A stretch of 28,081 nt of DNA. It comes from Elusimicrobiota bacterium. Lineage in GTDB: Bacteria; Elusimicrobiota; Elusimicrobia; UBA1565. Numbering within the stretch: position 1 is the stretch's first letter; the number at the start of each line of letters is the position of its first letter. The notes under the pieces are model-generated. The model ran no database searches. It was not told the DNA's origin and worked only from the letters and a program-made list of their open reading frames with translations. Position numbers and translations under genes: made by a program. This document shows, one piece after another, positions 6,056 through 15,121 of this stretch. Where the stretch lies: contig DMEZ01000006.1 in NCBI GenBank assembly GCA_003450735.1, forward strand, positions 96,701-124,781, given 5' to 3'.

Positions 6056-9000
6056 GCGGCCGGCTTGCGCTTCTCGGGCTTCTGGACCTGCTTCCACAGC
6101 CCCCCTTCGTTGAGGCAGCCCCAGCCCCAGCGCAGCCAGACTAGCAGGGACGAGGCGATCCAGAGCGCCCAGCCCAGCATCGCGAGCCGGTAGACCATCC
6201 TCGGCACGGAGAAGACCCCGGGCCTGGGCAGGTCCGGGCCCGAGCGGTCGAGGTACCACCGCAGGAGGCCCGCCGAGGAATCGTTGCCGGCGATCTGCAT
6301 CTCCGGTTGGCCGAGCAGGCCCTGCTTGATCGCGATGAAGAGGCAGACCAGCGCGGATACGGTCCAGACGCTCAGGGCGACCTGGACGGAGTCGAAGCGC
6401 AGTGGATCCTCGATCGCGTGATTTTTGCGCACTCCCAGGACCAAGAGCCAGCCCGCGACCAGGGCCGCCACCGGGATGGGGACCTGGGAGAGCCCGACCA
6501 GGAGCAAGAACCAATCCCGGACGCTGAGCGGCGCGAGCCCCAAGCGTCCCAGGGCGACGCTCAGCAGGAGCATCACCGCCAGCACGCTCCAGAAGAGGAC
6601 GGCCGGCCCGAGCCTCGGGCCCCAGACTCCCAGGAGCCACCGGTCCACGGGCGCACGGACCGTGATGTTCGAGTTCACGCTCGCCGCCCCGAGTCCGACC
6701 TTGGGCGCCCGGTAGAACAGGCCCATGCCGCCGGGCTGTCTCCAGGACAGGGTCACCTGATGGCCGCCGGGCAGGATCGGGATCGTGACCTTCTCCTTCT
6801 CCTGCCGGACCGGCTGGGGCCGCCCATCCACGGCCAAAGACTGCAGCTCCGCGCCCTCGGGCAGGACCAGGGTGTGCTGGCCGCCCAGGCTCGAGCGGTA
6901 GTCCAGCGTCATGGACGCGTCGGCGGCCCTCAGGCCCGGGCTCACAGTGAGGTCGGTGCGGTCCACGGTCATGGTCTGGCCCGGCACGCCCTTGGGACGG
7001 GAGATCGCGAGGTCCACGCCCTCCCCCGGCCAGGGCCGCCACTCGCGGACCCGCACCCCGTTGGCCTGCACCTCGGGGATGCCCTGCGGCACGACGTGCC
7101 AGATGGGGCTGGCGTTCACCCGCCACACCTCGGTCCACTGGAGGACGTCCGGCGCCTTGAGCGCGAGGGCCGGGGCTTCGGCGAGGACCGAGGTCCAATG
7201 CACCCGGGAGACCTGCGGGCCCATGCTGATCTTGATCCGCCCCTTCTCGACCCGGAACTCGGGGCTCGTGACCGACTCGCCCGGCAGGAGCGGCACGTCG
7301 AGCACGATCGCCGCGCCCAGCGGGGTCCTGCGTTCGATGGCCGAGTCGATCTGCCAGGAGAGGCCGAGCCGCAGCTCCCGCTGGATGAGCACGAACGGCG
7401 GCAGGGCCCCGCCCTGCAGGATGTCCGAGGGCCCGCGCTGAGCGCCGCGCACGCGAGTGAGCTGCAGGTTGTCCTCCGCGAGCCCATCCTCGCGCACGCC
7501 CTCTACCGTCCAGCCCGAGGCCTGGACCTCGACCCGGCGCGGCTTGAGCGGCAATGGGATGCCCACGCTCTCCCGGTCCGGGAGGGGCCCCGTGATGACG
7601 ACCTGGTGGGCCCCCGGGCCCACCGGCAGATAGAGCAGGCCTTCCGAGGAGCGCAGAAGCCCCTTGGCCGGGTTCCCGTCCACGAGCACGCTCGCCGGGG
7701 TCCACTGCTGTGTCCCGCCGGGCAGGGGCAGGGCGGCCTGGGCGCCGGCCGCGACCTCGAGCCGCGCGGTCAGCGAGTCCGCGTTCAGCTCGACGCGCAT
7801 GCGGGAGATGGAGACGCAGTCCGGCTCGCAGTCGGCCGGCCGGAGCAGGCGGCCCCTCAGGTCGTTGAGCATCTCCGGCGTGGGCATCTCGGCCTTGGCC
7901 GCCGGGCCGCAGGCCAGCAAGGCCAGGACGATCAGAGCGGCGCTCCGGATCTTCTGGAGTTTCTGGGCGGCGCCCTCCAGCCAGGCTCCGACCGGCATCC
8001 CGAGGACCAGCAGGACCAGGAGGACGAGCAAGGCCGCGCGGCCGAGGGTCAGGAAGAAGTTGGCGAAGGGGCCGATGAGGAGCAGACGCATCTTCTGGGC
8101 CTGCTTGACCGGCCCGCGCCAGGTCAACGACACCGCGTTCCAGCTCCAGGAAGGCATGCCCGGCCCGGTCGCGACCCGGGAGTTCGGGTCGGGGGCGTAG
8201 AGGTTCAGCATCTGGGCGAGCGGGGCCGGACTGCGGTGGGCTTTTTTCGAGCGCGCGAGCATATTGAGTGAAGAGTACGCGGATTTCCCGCCGGCCCCGC
8301 CCCGCATCGAGATATCGGCCCGCACCTCTCCGGCGTCCTCGCCTTCCTCGAAGCCATCCGCCGCTTCTTCAGCGCTCTGCGCGGCCGACATCTCGAAAGC
8401 CGCGAGCCCGGGCATGGCGAAGGAGCCCGAGGACATGCGCCGATGCTCCAACTGGGGATAGAGCCCGACCCGGAACTGGGCGAGGAGGAACGGGATGCAG
8501 ACGAGGACCAGCACGATTCTCAGCGCCAGCCGGGACTTCTCGGAGACCGTGCGCAGCCTGCCCTCGGGAAGGGCCCGAGCCAACGCTTCGAAGGCCAGCA
8601 GGAACACCCAGACCCAGCGCGGCGCCCCGCTCTCGTGATAGCACAGGGCCAGGGTCGCGAACGCGAGCCAGCCCCAGCGCCGACCCCAGAGCCTGCCGGC
8701 GGCCAGGGAGAGCATCAGGACGATGAAGATGTCGAGCAAGGTCCAGCGCGACACCCAGGTCGGAGCGGCGTCGTCGACCCCCATCGCATGGATGAGGCGC
8801 CAGCCCGGCGGGAGGTTGAGCGTGGCTTTCACCTGCTGGAAGTCGTGGCTCCAGCTTACGGCCGGGACGCTGAAGCGGGCGCCGTCGATGCGGCTGTCCG
8901 CCTCGACCTGGATCCCGCCCAGGCCGATCTCGATGCCGGCCTTCCCGGGCTCGCCGGGCTTGGCTTCAAGGGTCGTGATGAACTGGTCGGCTCCGCCCAC

Positions 9001-10173
9001 CGCCGCGCGGCCGAGGCGCGTGGGCTCCGGCATCTCCAGGCGCCAGCTCCGGCGCAGGGCCCCGCCGATCTGGTCGCGGATGGAGTAGCCGCCGCCGTTG
9101 AAATCCAGCCACCAGGTGCGCTGAAGGTTCAGCTGATCCGGGGCGGGATCCGAGTCCCCGCGCCGACGCTCCGCCAGACGCATCTTGTCGCCAGGACGCA
9201 GGAGGTAGGCCGGAAGATGGCGCCAGTCCGGCGGCAGTTCGGTCTGCTGGGGGTCGACGGAAGCCGGCCCTTCCACGGACGCCAGCCGCAGGTTCGGCTG
9301 GGCGTCGAACACCCAGACCTCGTCGCGGTCCCAGGGCCCCGCGCCCGCCTCGGCGGGCAGGGCGAGCTCCGCGACCGGCCCCTCATGGCGCGCGCCGAGT
9401 TCGAGCCGCCACTCGCCGGGGCGGACCTGCACGCGCAGGCGGCCGTCGCGCTCCAGGCGAGCCGGGAGCGGCCCCCGGAGCTCCGTCGGGATGAACTTGG
9501 GAGGCAGGGCCTTGCCCAAGAGCAACTCGCGGTTCTTCCCGGAGACCTTGAGCACGATGTCCGTGACGAGCATGAGCGGGATCTCGTCGATGACGCGGCG
9601 GTGGACCACGACCTCGATGCGGTCCTCCCCCGCCTGCTTGCTCGCGGCCTTCTGCAGCCAGAGCCGGCCCTCCGCGTCGCGGTTCGGGAACGGCACCCGG
9701 TTCCCGCGGATGGCCAGGGCGACGAGCCCGGTCTCGGCCGGGATCTGGATGAGCTCGGGCATGGAATCCCAGCGGAAGGAGCCGGTCACCGCATGGGCGC
9801 CGCTTTGCAGGCGCACGCGCGGCGCGCCCTCGCGCAGGACGACCGCGGCCGGCCGTCCGTCCACGAGCACGTCCTGCGGCCAGCGCTTGGCGTCGCCGGG
9901 CAGGGCCGCCCAGCCGTCGCGGTACGCCTGCCAGTCCTGCCGGAAGCTCCCGCGGCTGTCTTCGAGCTCCAAGCTGAGGCGCGCGGGCCAGAAACAGGCC
10001 TTGCCCCTGCCGGATAGACCGGGACAGCGCGCGTCCTCATGGCCATCGAGGGCCCACTGCACCCAGGGCTTGAGGGGCTCCGGGACTTTGTCCGCCGGGA
10101 GCGGCTCAGCCCGGAGGGCGGTCGGGACTAGGAAGAGGAGTCCTGCAAGGAGAGTCGGGAGCTTGCGCATCAT
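6052..10173 (-). CDS. giant polytopic membrane protein with two similar extracytoplasmic halves
   Basis: 1373 residues. A signal peptide (~1-22, LLAGLLFLVPTALRA) leads to a first beta-rich extracytoplasmic region to about 470, then a cluster of membrane helices (~475-580 and ~700-760). At about 755-765 comes a second signal-like stretch (LIVLALLACGPAAKAEMP), a second beta-rich region, then a final helix cluster (~1200-1360). The two halves look related: each opens with a two-Cys segment followed by VLVDG-x-PA and a GAH motif (QSGAHAVTGSF; GPGAHQVVITG). I do not recognise the family. The size and layout suggest envelope assembly or transport, but nothing catalytic is evident. The start has GGAGG just before tandem ATGs (10173, 10170); the second ATG has the better spacing. 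A TAGCAT -10 lies at 10195-10200. Confidence 0.75.
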   Translation of the reverse strand: MMRKLPTLLAGLLFLVPTALRAEPLPADKVPEPLKPWVQWALDGHEDARCPGLSGRGKACFWPARLSLELEDSRGSFRQDWQAYRDGWAALPGDAKRWPQDVLVDGRPAAVVLREGAPRVRLQSGAHAVTGSFRWDSMPELIQIPAETGLVALAIRGNRVPFPNRDAEGRLWLQKAASKQAGEDRIEVVVHRRVIDEIPLMLVTDIVLKVSGKNRELLLGKALPPKFIPTELRGPLPARLERDGRLRVQVRPGEWRLELGARHEGPVAELALPAEAGAGPWDRDEVWVFDAQPNLRLASVEGPASVDPQQTELPPDWRHLPAYLLRPGDKMRLAERRRGDSDPAPDQLNLQRTWWLDFNGGGYSIRDQIGGALRRSWRLEMPEPTRLGRAAVGGADQFITTLEAKPGEPGKAGIEIGLGGIQVEADSRIDGARFSVPAVSWSHDFQQVKATLNLPPGWRLIHAMGVDDAAPTWVSRWTLLDIFIVLMLSLAAGRLWGRRWGWLAFATLALCYHESGAPRWVWVFLLAFEALARALPEGRLRTVSEKSRLALRIVLVLVCIPFLLAQFRVGLYPQLEHRRMSSGSFAMPGLAAFEMSAAQSAEEAADGFEEGEDAGEVRADISMRGGAGGKSAYSSLNMLARSKKAHRSPAPLAQMLNLYAPDPNSRVATGPGMPSWSWNAVSLTWRGPVKQAQKMRLLLIGPFANFFLTLGRAALLVLLVLLVLGMPVGAWLEGAAQKLQKIRSAALIVLALLACGPAAKAEMPTPEMLNDLRGRLLRPADCEPDCVSISRMRVELNADSLTARLEVAAGAQAALPLPGGTQQWTPASVLVDGNPAKGLLRSSEGLLYLPVGPGAHQVVITGPLPDRESVGIPLPLKPRRVEVQASGWTVEGVREDGLAEDNLQLTRVRGAQRGPSDILQGGALPPFVLIQRELRLGLSWQIDSAIERRTPLGAAIVLDVPLLPGESVTSPEFRVEKGRIKISMGPQVSRVHWTSVLAEAPALALKAPDVLQWTEVWRVNASPIWHVVPQGIPEVQANGVRVREWRPWPGEGVDLAISRPKGVPGQTMTVDRTDLTVSPGLRAADASMTLDYRSSLGGQHTLVLPEGAELQSLAVDGRPQPVRQEKEKVTIPILPGGHQVTLSWRQPGGMGLFYRAPKVGLGAASVNSNITVRAPVDRWLLGVWGPRLGPAVLFWSVLAVMLLLSVALGRLGLAPLSVRDWFLLLVGLSQVPIPVAALVAGWLLVLGVRKNHAIEDPLRFDSVQVALSVWTVSALVCLFIAIKQGLLGQPEMQIAGNDSSAGLLRWYLDRSGPDLPRPGVFSVPRMVYRLAMLGWALWIASSLLVWLRWGWGCLNEGGLWKQVQKPEKRKPAA

Positions 10174-10194
10174 GTCCTCCGATACGGCTCTTGG

Positions 10195-10200
10195 ATGCTA
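10195..10200 (-). promoter_or_regulatory. putative -10 (TAGCAT) for the 1373-residue protein
   Basis: TGATAGCAT on the minus strand lies in the 33-base gap after recQ and leaves a short leader that includes the GGAGG SD (10176-10180). Confidence 0.4.
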
Positions 10201-10206
10201 TCAAAA

Positions 10207-12048
10207 TCAGGCGTCCCCGGAGCCCCCGGCGATCACCTTCAGGAAGGCCGGCCCGAACCGCTCCAGCTTCTTCTCGCCGACCCCTTTCACAAGCCGCAGT
10301 TCCTCAAGCGTCCGGGGCCTGAGCGCCGCCATCTCCAGCAGGGCCGCGTCGTGGAACACGACGTAGGGCGGTACGCCCAACTGGAGGGCGATCATCCGCC
10401 GGAAGGCCCTGAGCCGCTCGAAGAGGGCCTCGTCCGCCCTCGGCTCGGCTTCCATCGTCGGCCGCGCCGGCTTCCTGCCCTTCCTCTTACGGGCCTGCGG
10501 GACCGCCGTCCCGAGCCGCACCGTCCCCTTGTCCGCGCAGAGAGCCTTGCCCTCAGAGGTGATGCGCAGAAGAGGGTAGTCGCCCTCGTCGACTTCCAAG
10601 AAGCCCTGCACGATGAGCTGGTCCACCCAGTAGCGCAGGGCCGCCTCGCTCTCCTTGCCCAGGAGGCCGAACACGCCGAGCTTGTCGTGCCCCCGAGAGG
10701 CCATGCGCTCATCGGGCTTGCCCAGCAGGAGCTTGACCACGTACCCGGCCCCGAAGCGCCCTTCCGTCCGCCAGGCGGCGCTCAGGATCTTCTTGGCCGT
10801 CAGGAGGGCCTCCTCGTCCGGCAGGCTCCGGGTCTCGCCGAGACACACGTCGCAGGCCCCGCACCCTTTCGCCGGGGCCGGGTATTCCGCGCCGAAGTGC
10901 TCGCTGAGGATGCCGTGGCGGCAGACTGGGGCCGCGGCGTAGCGGCCGATCTCGCGCAGTTGTTTCTCCAAGGCTCGCTCGCGCTCGGGCGCGAGCTCGC
11001 CGTCCTTCTTGGCCAGGAAGCGGTGGCGGATGAGGTCGGAAGCCGCGAAGAGCAGGACGCACTCGGCGCTCTCGCCGTCCCGCCCCGCGCGGCCGGACTC
11101 CTGCTGGTAGTGCTCCACCGAGCGCGGCGTGTTCGCGTGGACGACGAAGCGCACGTCCGGCCGGTCGATGCCCATCCCGAAGGCGATGGTCGCCACCACG
11201 ACGTCGGCGTCCTCGGCGAGGAACTTCTCCTGGCACTCGCGCCGCTCGGAGGCCTCCATGCCGGCGTGGTAGGGGACGCAGGACACGCCGGCCTCGCGCA
11301 GGCCCTCGGCCAGGCGGTCCACCTCCTTGCGGGTCTGCGCGTAGACGATGCCGCCCTGCTTGGGGTGGCGGCGGATGACGTCGAGCACCTGGGCGGCCTG
11401 GTCGTGGCGCGGGACGGCGCGGTAGACCAGGTTGGGCCGGTCCGGGTGGCCGATGAAGCGCTCGGGCTCGCGCAGGGCGAGCTGGCGGCAGATGTCCTCG
11501 CGCACCTCCGGCGTGGCCGTGGCGGTCAACGCCATGCGCGCGGCTTTGGGCAGGCGCTCGAACACCTCGGCCAAGCGGCGGTACTCGGGGCGGAACTCGT
11601 GGCCCCAATGGGAGACGCAGTGCGCCTCGTCCACCGCGATGAGGACTAGACGGGGTGCGAGCTCTTCTGCCAGGTCGCCGACCAGCAGGCGCTCCGGGCT
11701 GACATAAAGGAGGTCCACCTGGCCGGAGGCCAGGAGCCGGTAGGCCTCCGAACGCCGGGAGCCCTCCAGGTTCGAGTGCAGGGCCTCGGCCTTGAGCCCC
11801 GCCTCGCGCGCGGCCGCCACCTGGTCGTCCATGAGGGCGATGAGCGGGGAGACGACCAGCACGAGCCCCTTCCCCAGAGCGGCCGGGAGCTGGTAGCAGA
11901 CGCTCTTCCCGCCGCCCGTGGGCAGGACGACCAGGGTGTCCTTGCCGGCCAGGGCGGCCTGGACGGCCTCCTTCTGGAGCGGCCGGAACGAGCGGTAGCC
12001 CCAGCCCCGCAGGAGGGCTTTCTTCAGTTCCGCGTCGAGGGCGCTCAC
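10207..12048 (-). CDS. recQ: ATP-dependent DNA helicase RecQ
   Basis: 613 residues, the usual length for bacterial RecQ. Superfamily 2 helicase domain: Walker A LPTGGGKS (Lys48), DEAH box at 140-143 within VDEAHCVSHWGHEF, and motif VI in QQESGRAGRDG. The RQC region has a four-Cys zinc site (one Cys in CRHGILSEHFG, then CGACDVC). It ends with an HRDC domain (~530-608; ERLRAFRRMIALQLGVPP, LRLVKGVGEKKLERFG). RecQ unwinds 3'-5' in recombination and fork repair. The start is GTG at 12048, 7 bases after TAGAAT and with no SD, so leaderless. It sits only 15 bases after the preceding gene but has its own -10. Confidence 0.95.
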   Translation of the reverse strand: MSALDAELKKALLRGWGYRSFRPLQKEAVQAALAGKDTLVVLPTGGGKSVCYQLPAALGKGLVLVVSPLIALMDDQVAAAREAGLKAEALHSNLEGSRRSEAYRLLASGQVDLLYVSPERLLVGDLAEELAPRLVLIAVDEAHCVSHWGHEFRPEYRRLAEVFERLPKAARMALTATATPEVREDICRQLALREPERFIGHPDRPNLVYRAVPRHDQAAQVLDVIRRHPKQGGIVYAQTRKEVDRLAEGLREAGVSCVPYHAGMEASERRECQEKFLAEDADVVVATIAFGMGIDRPDVRFVVHANTPRSVEHYQQESGRAGRDGESAECVLLFAASDLIRHRFLAKKDGELAPERERALEKQLREIGRYAAAPVCRHGILSEHFGAEYPAPAKGCGACDVCLGETRSLPDEEALLTAKKILSAAWRTEGRFGAGYVVKLLLGKPDERMASRGHDKLGVFGLLGKESEAALRYWVDQLIVQGFLEVDEGDYPLLRITSEGKALCADKGTVRLGTAVPQARKRKGRKPARPTMEAEPRADEALFERLRAFRRMIALQLGVPPYVVFHDAALLEMAALRPRTLEELRLVKGVGEKKLERFGPAFLKVIAGGSGDA

Positions 12049-12055
12049 GCCTCGG

Positions 12056-12061
12056 ATTCTA
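12056..12061 (-). promoter_or_regulatory. -10 hexamer (TAGAAT) of recQ
   Basis: TAGAAT on the minus strand occupies the 15-base gap after the upstream stop codon and ends 7 bases before the GTG at 12048. Confidence 0.55.
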
Positions 12062-12063
12062 TG

Positions 12064-13551
12064 TTATTCGGAACGGACAGATTCCCGGAGCAGCTCGTCC
12101 CATGCGTCGCTGGCTTTATCCGCTTCGGCCATCCGGCGCAGCCAGGGAAGGAAGGGCTCGAGGGCGCGTTCGCCTTCCAAACGCTTGAGGGCGTAGACGA
12201 GCGGCCAGGCACCGGAGCGGCTCTGCGCCTGCTGGCGCTGGAGCCATTGCTTCAGGTAGAAACCCGCGCGCGCGGGCGGCAGATCCATCCCTTCCAAGGT
12301 CTTCCGTATCTCCTCCGCCGCGTCCAGGCGCATGGGGCCATCCGCGGACTTCCCGACGCGCTCGAACGCCTCGTCCGTGCCGATGCGCAGGAGCGGGCCG
12401 ATGAGCTGGACCGAGAACGGCCGCACGTCCATGCCGGTCCGGCCGTACTTGTCCTCCAGCTGTATGAGGAGGACAACGGCCGGCCCGGCCTCCTCGCGGT
12501 AGAGGCTCGCCGCCTCAGCGAGTTGGACGATCCTGTCCATGGGGTCCACCTGCGGCTTCTTGAAAGAATCGATGAGGACTCTCAGCGCCTGCGGGTGGCT
12601 CCGCTTGGCCAGGGCGATGGCCGCGTTCTCCCGCTCCCAATAGATCGTGGAGGAGAGCTTGCTCTCGAGTATCCGGCGCGAATCCTCCTGCTGGGCCATG
12701 GCCGCCGCGCAGGCCGGGTCCATCTTCTGCAGGCATTCCTCCACCGCGGCGGGAAGGGCCTTGGCGAGAGCGCCTTGGACAGGTGATGTGCCGGAGAACA
12801 GGGCGAAAGCCGCGGCGTCGGCCGGCCGCAGTTCGGCTCCAGCCGGCGGGTAGCGGTAGGAGAAACCCGCGGCGTCCTTCTTCAGGAGCTCCGCGTTCTT
12901 GGCCGCGGCGTCGAACAAACGGCCTATGCCGGAGAAGTAGGCGAGCTGGCGGGCGTCCGCGCTGAGGACGAGAAAATGCTGGTACACATCGCCCGAGCTT
13001 CCTTGCCGGCAGGAGAAGCAAAGCGAACTCGCTTTCTGCCCCCGTTCTTCGCAAGGGCCGCGCTCCCACGCTGGCGGGCTGGCCGGATCGCAGCGTGAAG
13101 CGCCTCCCCCCGAAGACGAGGCGGCCTGCATGGCCCGGGCCCACGCTTCGTGCGGCGTGCCGATCACGCAGAGGACGCGGTCCTTGCCTTGGAGGATGCT
13201 GCGGCTCTGGGTGTAGGCCAGCCGGATCTCGGCGAAGACGGCGTCCATGGACGAGGCGAAGTAGGCTTGCTGGTTGGGCAGGACCACGGGCCGGCCCCAA
13301 TCGATGAAGGCCCACAGCCCGAAGAAAGGCAAGGCGAGCGCGTTGAGCACGCACAGGACTTTCAAGGCTCGAGCGGATAGGCTCTCGCGCAGACGAACGA
13401 GGCCGAAGGCCGCGGCCGCGACGACTGCCAGGATCAGGGGCCGGGGCCAGCGGCTCCACGTCCACGCTTCGGGGACGTTGCGCCAGAGGGCGGCGTAGAG
13501 GTTGAGCGCGAAGAGGACGAGCCAGCCGGCGGCCTTCATCTGCTTGAGCAT
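12064..13551 (-). CDS. membrane protein with a HEAT-like C-terminal region
   Basis: 495 residues. Three N-terminal hydrophobic helices (~9-25, LVLFALNLYAALW; ~36-52, LILAVVAAAAFGLV; ~68-86, VLCVLNALALPFFGLWAFI) precede a large soluble part. Residues ~170-205 contain four Cys (CDPASPPAW, GPCEER, LCFSC), suggesting disulfides or metal. From ~310 on, amphipathic helices of HEAT/armadillo type appear (ERENAAIALAKRSHPQALRVL; MDRIVQLAEAASLYREEAG). I do not recognise a family. It may be an envelope scaffold. The ATG at 13551 follows a weak TAGAAC -10 (13565-13570), and the gene is divergent from the CoA operon. Confidence 0.7.
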   Translation of the reverse strand: MLKQMKAAGWLVLFALNLYAALWRNVPEAWTWSRWPRPLILAVVAAAAFGLVRLRESLSARALKVLCVLNALALPFFGLWAFIDWGRPVVLPNQQAYFASSMDAVFAEIRLAYTQSRSILQGKDRVLCVIGTPHEAWARAMQAASSSGGGASRCDPASPPAWERGPCEERGQKASSLCFSCRQGSSGDVYQHFLVLSADARQLAYFSGIGRLFDAAAKNAELLKKDAAGFSYRYPPAGAELRPADAAAFALFSGTSPVQGALAKALPAAVEECLQKMDPACAAAMAQQEDSRRILESKLSSTIYWERENAAIALAKRSHPQALRVLIDSFKKPQVDPMDRIVQLAEAASLYREEAGPAVVLLIQLEDKYGRTGMDVRPFSVQLIGPLLRIGTDEAFERVGKSADGPMRLDAAEEIRKTLEGMDLPPARAGFYLKQWLQRQQAQSRSGAWPLVYALKRLEGERALEPFLPWLRRMAEADKASDAWDELLRESVRSE

Positions 13552-13564
13552 AAGCTGAGAGGGT

Positions 13565-13570
13565 GTTCTA
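13565..13570 (-). promoter_or_regulatory. weak -10 (TAGAAC) for the HEAT-like membrane protein
   Basis: TAGAAC on the minus strand ends 13 bases before the ATG at 13551. The last base departs from TAnnnT, so support is limited. Confidence 0.3.
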
Positions 13571-13583
13571 ACAAATTATTTGC

Positions 13584-13589
13584 TAGAGT
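13584..13589 (+). promoter_or_regulatory. extended -10 (TG-C-TAGAGT) of the CoA biosynthesis operon
   Basis: TGCTAGAGT precedes the ATG at 13629 by about 39 bases. This gives a normal short leader, unlike the leaderless units elsewhere. It lies within 20 bases of the opposing -10. Confidence 0.4.
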
Positions 13590-13628
13590 GCCCCCAGGAC
13601 TTGATCCGACGTCGGGACAGGTACCTCC

Positions 13629-14321
13629 ATGACGACCCCTTACGGAATCATCGGCGACGGCAGAGCCGCGACCCATTTCGCGCGCTACCTTTCGCTCGCG
13701 AAGATCCCTCATCGGCAGTGGTCCAGGAAGAAGTCCGTCGAGACCCCCGAGCGGGCCCTGCGCGGCTGCCGCACGCTCCTCGTCCTCATCAAGGACTCCG
13801 CCATCGAGCCCTTCCTCCGCGCCCATCCGTCCCTCGCCGCGCAGCGCCCCGTCCAATTCTCGGGCAGCCTGGCCACGCCTCTGGCCGCGGGGGCGCATCC
13901 CCTGGCGGCTTTCGGGAGCCGCCCGTTCACGCTGTCCGAGTACGAGAGGATCCACTTCGTCTCCGAGGAGGGCGGCCCCTCCTTCGGCGAGCTCTTCCCG
14001 CGCCTGAAGAACCCCTCCTCCGCGCTGGCGAAGGAGCTCAAGCCCTACTACCACGCCCTCTGCGTCCTGAGCGGCAACTTCTCCACCCTCCTTTGGCAGA
14101 AGCTGTTCAAGGAGAGCGCCCGCACTCTCGGCCTGCCCAGGTCGGCCGTTGCCGCCTATCTCGACTGCGTGTGCCAAAACATCGGGCACGACCCCGACGC
14201 CGCCCTGAGCGGCCCCCTGAGCCGCGGTGACGATGAGACCCTGAGAAGAGGTCTCGCCGCCCTCTCCGGCGATCCCATGAAGAGCGTCTACGAGGCCTTT
14301 GCGAGGTGCCCGCGACTATGA
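13629..14321 (+). CDS. Rossmann-fold/DUF2520-type dehydrogenase, candidate ketopantoate reductase
   Basis: 230 residues. The N-terminal dinucleotide-binding motif is GIIGDGRAATHF (G9-x-G11-x-x-A14), followed at the end of the second strand by WSRKK, compatible with NADP. The middle (QFSGSLATPL, GAHPLAAFGSRPF, YERIHFVSEEG) and the all-helical C-terminal domain (YYHALCVLSGNFSTLLWQKL) match the Rossmann plus DUF2520 layout, which is related to ketopantoate reductase and 6-phosphogluconate dehydrogenase folds. It is the first gene of an operon otherwise devoted to pantothenate and CoA, and it overlaps panB by ATGA. The missing step between PanB and PanC is ketopantoate reduction, so this is the obvious candidate. 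PanG of Francisella is, as I recall, a comparable non-PanE enzyme. Family call is likely; substrate is inferred. Confidence 0.75.
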   Translation: MTTPYGIIGDGRAATHFARYLSLAKIPHRQWSRKKSVETPERALRGCRTLLVLIKDSAIEPFLRAHPSLAAQRPVQFSGSLATPLAAGAHPLAAFGSRPFTLSEYERIHFVSEEGGPSFGELFPRLKNPSSALAKELKPYYHALCVLSGNFSTLLWQKLFKESARTLGLPRSAVAAYLDCVCQNIGHDPDAALSGPLSRGDDETLRRGLAALSGDPMKSVYEAFARCPRL

Positions 14322-15121
14322 AGATCCAGGACTTCCGAAGAGCCAAGGAGGAGGGCCGCAAGCTCTCCATGGTGACGGCCTACGACTACACCATGGCGCG
14401 CATCGTCAACGCCTCCGCCGTCGACTGCGTCCTGGTGGGCGACAGCGCGGCCATGGTGATGCACGGCCACCCCTCGACCCTGCAGGCCACGACCGAGCTG
14501 ATGCGCCTGCACACCCGTGCCGTGGCGAGGGGGGCGCCGGACAAGTTCGTGGTCGCGGACATGCCCTTCCTGTCGTTCCGGAAGGGCCTCGCCCCGGCGA
14601 TGGACTGCGTCCAGGCCCTCATGCAGGCCGGCGCCTGCGCGGTGAAGCTCGAGGGACTCATCGGCCATGAGGCCACCCTCGAGCACATCATCCGCTCGGA
14701 CGTCCCGGTGATGGGCCACCTCGGGCTGACGCCGCAGTCGGTGCACAAGCTGGGCGGCTACCGCGTGCAGGGCCGGGACTCGGCCTCAGCGCGCGCGCTC
14801 AAGGAGCAGGCCGCCCGGCTCGAGGAGCTGGGCTGTTTCGCGCTGGTCCTGGAGTGCGTCCCCGAGGAGCTCGCGGGGGAGGTGAGCGCCGAGCTGAGCA
14901 TCCCCGTCATCGGGATCGGCTCGGGCCGGCGCACGGACGGGCAGGTGCTGGTGCTCCAGGACCTGCTCGGCATGACCCACGACCTCGCGCCGAAATTCGT
15001 CAAGCGCTATCTGGAGGGCTGCTCCCTGATGAAGGACGCCCTCGACCGGTTCGACGCCGAGATCAAGAACGGAGGCTTCCCTGAAGACCCTGCGAAGCAT
15101 CACCGCGTGGCGAAAGCTTAG
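14318..15121 (+). CDS. panB: 3-methyl-2-oxobutanoate hydroxymethyltransferase (ketopantoate hydroxymethyltransferase)
   Basis: 267 residues, normal for PanB. It transfers a hydroxymethyl group from methylene-tetrahydrofolate to alpha-ketoisovalerate. Family motifs: MVTAYDYTMARI, the metal-binding VGDSAAMVMHGH, VVADMPFLSF, VKLEG, MGHLGLTPQSVHKLGGYRVQGR, the catalytic Glu in LECVP, and IGIGSGRRTDGQVLVLQDLLG. The ATG at 14318 forms ATGA with the upstream stop. A GTG at 14306 would add four residues but is less economical. The gene overlaps panC by 41 bases. Confidence 0.96.
   Translation: MKIQDFRRAKEEGRKLSMVTAYDYTMARIVNASAVDCVLVGDSAAMVMHGHPSTLQATTELMRLHTRAVARGAPDKFVVADMPFLSFRKGLAPAMDCVQALMQAGACAVKLEGLIGHEATLEHIIRSDVPVMGHLGLTPQSVHKLGGYRVQGRDSASARALKEQAARLEELGCFALVLECVPEELAGEVSAELSIPVIGIGSGRRTDGQVLVLQDLLGMTHDLAPKFVKRYLEGCSLMKDALDRFDAEIKNGGFPEDPAKHHRVAKA
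15071..15075 (+). promoter_or_regulatory. Shine-Dalgarno GGAGG that sets a CTG start for panC
   Basis: GGAGG lies 5 bases before CTG at 15081, inside the 3' end of panB. It is the only strong SD near the true N-terminus of PanC, and no ATG, GTG or TTG is in frame at a suitable place. Confidence 0.6.

Noticed and set aside
5969..10017. Very long open frames on both strands across the 1373-residue protein (5969-7705 minus, 6307-8271 plus, 8443-10017 plus)
   Set aside because: Their translations are Arg/Pro/Gly/Ala-rich low-complexity sequence typical of shadow frames in GC-rich DNA. The 6052-10173 frame has a signal peptide, membrane helices, an SD and a -10.
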